Of a stretch of 44,240 nucleotides of DNA, positions 42,754 through 44,240 are shown in pieces. The DNA is from Bryobacteraceae bacterium. Lineage in GTDB: Bacteria; Acidobacteriota; Terriglobia; Bryobacterales; Bryobacteraceae. The stretch spans positions 1 to 44,240 of the forward strand of contig JAICLJ010000017.1 in NCBI GenBank assembly GCA_025927575.1, read 5' to 3'. The number at the start of each line of letters is the position of its first letter. Positions within the stretch are counted from its first letter, which is position 1. The notes below the pieces were generated by a model, which searched no databases, had not been told where the DNA came from, and saw only the letters and a list, made by a program, of their open reading frames with translations. The translations under genes and the position numbers were made by a program.

Positions 42754-44240
42754 ATGGCGCCATTCAGCCGATTCCACGCAACGAGATGCGGGCTAACGCT
42801 TTTAACGTCGCTGATTGCGCTGGGGGGCGCAATCGCAGCGCAAGGCACCCAGACAGCGACCGCCGCGCCAACAGAAACGGTCGATTTTAAGCACGATATC
42901 GCCCCAATTTTTGCTAAATCTTGCAGTAAATGCCACGGTCCTGACATGGCGATGGCGCGATTGCGGCTGGATTCGGAAGCGTCCGTTTTGAAAGGCGGCG
43001 CGTCGGGTCCGGCGATCGTGCCGGGAAAAAGTGGTGCGAGCTTGTTGATCAAGCGCATTCTCGGCATGAGCGATGCGCCGCGTATGCCGATGGGCGCGCA
43101 GCCTCTACCTGACGATCAGGTGAAGCTCCTCAAGGCATGGATCGATCACGCCGATTTCTCGTCTGTACAGACGGCCTCCGCCGGCGCGACGCCCGCGGCG
43201 GCCTCGGCGGCCTCGGCGGCCGCGCCCGGCAAACAATCGCCGCTATTCGCCGAAAAGATCCGGCCGATCCTCGCCGCGCGGTGCTATCAGTGCCACGGAC
43301 CCGAGACGCAGCAGAATGGCTTACGGCTCGATTCGCTCGCAGGCATTCTGAAAGGCAGCGACAACGGCCATATCGTCGTTCCGGGTCACAGCGACCAGAG
43401 CCGGCTGATACGGCGGTTGATGGCGCAGGAACGCCCACAGATGCCCTACGGCGGCCCGCCGTTGTCCGACAGCCAGATCAAACTTGTTCGCCAATGGATC
43501 GACGAAGGCGCTCCGGGCCCGGATTCAGCCGCGCCGGTCGCCTCCCTGAAGCCGCAGAAACACTGGGCTTACGTCAAACCAGTAGAAGCGCCCCTGCCTG
43601 AAGTGAAAGACAAGGCATGGCCCCGCAACGCGATTGATAATTTCATCCTTGCCAAACTCGAGAAGGAAGGGCTGAAGCCTTCGCCCGAGGCGGACAAGGC
43701 CACGCTGATCCGGCGCGTGTACCTGGACCTGATCGGCCTTCCGCCCACGCCCCAGCAAGTTGACGCGTTTCTGGCGGACAGCAGCCCCGGCGCCTATGAG
43801 AAAGTCGTTGACGGCCTTCTGGCCTCCCCGCATTACGGGGAACGATGGGCCCGGCCCTGGCTCGATCTCGCCCGCTACGCCGACACGAACGGCTACGAAA
43901 AGGACGCCCGCCGCACCGCTTGGGAATATCGCGACTGGGTGATTCGCGCGCTCAACGCGAATCTGTCGTTCAAAGAATTCACCATCGATCAGATCGCCGG
44001 CGACATGCTTCCGAATCCGACCCAGGATCAATTGATCGCAACCGGGTTCAACCGGAACACGATGTTGAACCAGGAAGGCGGGGTGGACCCGAACGAATAC
44101 TACTGGTACGAGCTTGTCGATCGGGTGAACACAACGGCAGCGGTGTGGCTCGGCAGCACGCTCGGATGCGCGCAATGCCACAACCATAAGTTCGATCCAT
44201 TCACCCAGAAGGATTACTACCGGTTCCTGGCATTCTTCGA
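42754..44240 (+). CDS. PSCyt1/DUF1549 cytochrome protein, 3' end outside window
   Basis: The frame runs off the window, with 495 codons visible. A signal-like stretch ([18 protein letters not shown]) precedes two PSCyt1 modules, each with a heme motif: CSKCH at residues 57-61 and CYQCH at 177-181. The modules match along their length ([16 protein letters not shown] versus [16 protein letters not shown]). An Ala-rich linker joins them. A DUF1549 (PSCyt2) domain follows, with [43 protein letters not shown], and a third CAQCH at 472-476 with HNHKFDPF. The rest would be DUF1553. Such proteins are common in Acidobacteriota and Planctomycetota, with unknown electron partners. Confidence 0.87.
   Translation, partial: MAPFSRFHATRCGLTLLTSLIALGGAIAAQGTQTATAAPTETVDFKHDIAPIFAKSCSKCHGPDMAMARLRLDSEASVLKGGASGPAIVPGKSGASLLIKRILGMSDAPRMPMGAQPLPDDQVKLLKAWIDHADFSSVQTASAGATPAAASAASAAAPGKQSPLFAEKIRPILAARCYQCHGPETQQNGLRLDSLAGILKGSDNGHIVVPGHSDQSRLIRRLMAQERPQMPYGGPPLSDSQIKLVRQWIDEGAPGPDSAAPVASLKPQKHWAYVKPVEAPLPEVKDKAWPRNAIDNFILAKLEKEGLKPSPEADKATLIRRVYLDLIGLPPTPQQVDAFLADSSPGAYEKVVDGLLASPHYGERWARPWLDLARYADTNGYEKDARRTAWEYRDWVIRALNANLSFKEFTIDQIAGDMLPNPTQDQLIATGFNRNTMLNQEGGVDPNEYYWYELVDRVNTTAAVWLGSTLGCAQCHNHKFDPFTQKDYYRFLAFF
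43198..43221 (+). repeat. 9-base tandem repeat in the Ala-rich linker
   Basis: GCGGCCTCG occurs twice in a row and begins a third time (GCGGCC). It encodes Ala-Ala-Ser units in the linker between the two heme modules. Slippage here would change linker length in steps of three residues without breaking the frame. Confidence 0.7.

Noticed and set aside
1-44240. CRISPR arrays, tRNA or rRNA genes, insertion sequences, prophage genes
   Set aside because: No regularly spaced direct repeats, transposase or integrase motifs, or tRNA-like cloverleafs were recognised by eye; a short tRNA could still be missed without a covariance search.

Overview
The window looks like a piece of an Acidobacteriota chromosome, most likely the Solibacter/Bryobacter branch. 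This is inferred from gene content: two Oar-like TonB-dependent receptors with an N-terminal carboxypeptidase-regulatory domain, a sulfatase, a DUF1080 (3-keto-disaccharide hydrolase) protein, a DUF885 protein, tandem PQQ-type propeller proteins, a LacI regulator and a PSCyt1/DUF1549 cytochrome protein. No rRNA, tRNA, CRISPR array, prophage or intact insertion sequence was seen.

Layout. 1-3132: end of an Oar-like receptor whose start lies outside the window, followed by a cluster of small palindromes. 3307-5144 (minus): menG/ubiE and aroB, overlapping by 4 bases. 5189-12312 (plus): nadB, a cation-exchanger-like membrane protein, a BON-domain protein, murB, an M20 peptidase and a sensor-less sigma-54 activator. 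12416-15853 (minus): a tightly overlapping trio of flippase, UDP-galactopyranose mutase and family 2 glycosyltransferase, probably for a galactofuranose-containing surface glycan. 16172-16699 (plus): a decayed quinone-oxidoreductase pseudogene, found by stitching reading frames together.

16749-28890 (minus): seven exported proteins in a row. In transcription order they are a DUF885 metallohydrolase-like protein, sulfatase, DUF1080 protein, a cytochrome c/HhH fusion, two paralogous PQQ-like propellers and an Oar-like receptor. This is the most system-like part of the window and could be an envelope sugar-processing and redox locus. 29057-33177 (plus): GH35-type beta-galactosidase, DapA-family lyase/aldolase and an APC amino-acid permease. 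33178-34938 (minus): TauE/SafE permease and aldo/keto reductase. 35487-37592 (minus): large TPR protein. 37757-41725 (plus): miaA, a small exported protein, a CsgG/TolB-like TPR protein and a LacI-family regulator. 41763-42533 (minus): SDR dehydrogenase. 42754 to the end (plus): a cytochrome protein with duplicated PSCyt1 modules, cut by the window edge.

Most useful oddities: nadB has no ATG, GTG or TTG start that would include its FAD-binding motif; the BON gene has two in-frame starts separated by a 12-bp stem-loop; the cytochrome c/HhH protein has lost its first hairpin; the sulfatase lacks the usual first metal-binding acid pair. All family assignments come from reading the translations by eye. 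No database search was run.
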